NCBI RefSeq assembly: GCF_030532325.1 | Contig: NZ_JAUNLS010000023.1 | Location: forward strand, 1-34,172 | Source of the DNA: Corynebacterium sp. | GTDB taxonomy: Bacteria; Actinomycetota; Actinomycetes; Mycobacteriales; Mycobacteriaceae | Direction of reading: 5' to 3' | Length of the DNA stretch: 34,172 nt | Part shown: one piece after another, positions 34,095 through 34,172 of the stretch | How the letters are laid out: the number at the start of each line of letters is the position of its first letter | Numbering within the stretch: position 1 is the stretch's first letter | Made by a program: the position numbers and the translations under genes | The notes under the pieces: generated by a model | Databases searched by the model: none | Seen by the model: only the letters and a program-made list of their open reading frames with translations | Told to the model about the DNA's origin: nothing

Positions 34095-34172
34095 ATGGCA
34101 CGTAACGATATCCGTCCGATCATCAAGCTGAAGTCCACTGCGGGCACCGGTTACACCTACGTGACCCGTAAG
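34095..34172 (+). CDS. rpmG: 50S ribosomal protein L33, zinc-independent form, 3' end beyond window
   Basis: The first 26 residues are visible: MARNDIRPIIKLKSTAGTGY and then TYVTRK, typical of L33. No cysteine occurs at the positions where zinc-binding L33 has its first CxxC. The gene starts 3 bp after rpmB and is in the same operon; rpsN and rpsR would be expected next. Confidence 0.93.
   Translation, partial: MARNDIRPIIKLKSTAGTGYTYVTRK

Overview
This 34-kb window is GC-rich chromosomal DNA from a Corynebacterium. BetP, Rpf2, Uup, Pmt, the Glp/GlpR pair and the mprAB-pepD-moaB-mscL block are all in arrangements typical of Mycobacteriales, and BetP matches the C. glutamicum osmosensory transporter closely through both its Trp-rich core and its basic C-terminal tail. 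The species cannot be fixed from the sequence alone. No prophage, insertion sequence, CRISPR array, rRNA or tRNA was seen.

Layout. (1) 1-3.5 kb: the 3' part of a membrane O-acyltransferase fused to an SGNH domain, a small monooxygenase-like protein and a secreted CAP-like protein. (2) 3.6-14 kb: the conserved block metG / tatD / rpf2-ksgA-ispE / uup on the minus strand, interrupted by a plus-strand His-rich zinc-chaperone-like lipoprotein (AztD family) and two tandem GNAT acetyltransferases. (3) 14-21.3 kb: betP; the divergent pair rsmI and pmt; a DoxX plus anti-sigma-like membrane protein operon; and an alkylation-repair pair (ogt-tag). (4) 21.3-26.5 kb: the minus-strand galU-glp-rimJ-like-glpR cluster, which matches the reported gephyrin-like cell-division module, with fthC divergent from it. 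(5) 26.5-32.7 kb: a SAF-domain protein, mscL, and the minus-strand run mprA-mprB-pepD-moaB-small ORF, the same neighbours as Rv0981-Rv0985c in M. tuberculosis. (6) 32.9-34.2 kb: rpmE2-rpmF diverging from rpmB-rpmG; the visible ribosomal proteins lack the CxxC zinc-ribbon motifs.

Themes. Envelope growth and stress dominate: resuscitation factor, mannosyltransferase, osmolyte uptake, mechanosensitive channel, envelope-stress two-component system and its HtrA-like protease, and division factors. Zinc is a second theme: AztD and the zinc-independent ribosomal proteins share a Zur-like promoter motif. At the DNA level, the rpf2 and betP upstream regions carry the same three-copy TAAC-type direct repeat with 11/10-bp periodicity. 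A perfect 8-3-8 direct repeat precedes pepD. The mscL leader holds three tandem 16-bp repeats. At least eight genes have a TANNNT -10 hexamer exactly 7 nt before the start codon, which points to widespread leaderless transcription. No wholly new multigene system was recognised. The best candidates for something undescribed are the regulatory arrays and the mscL leader.
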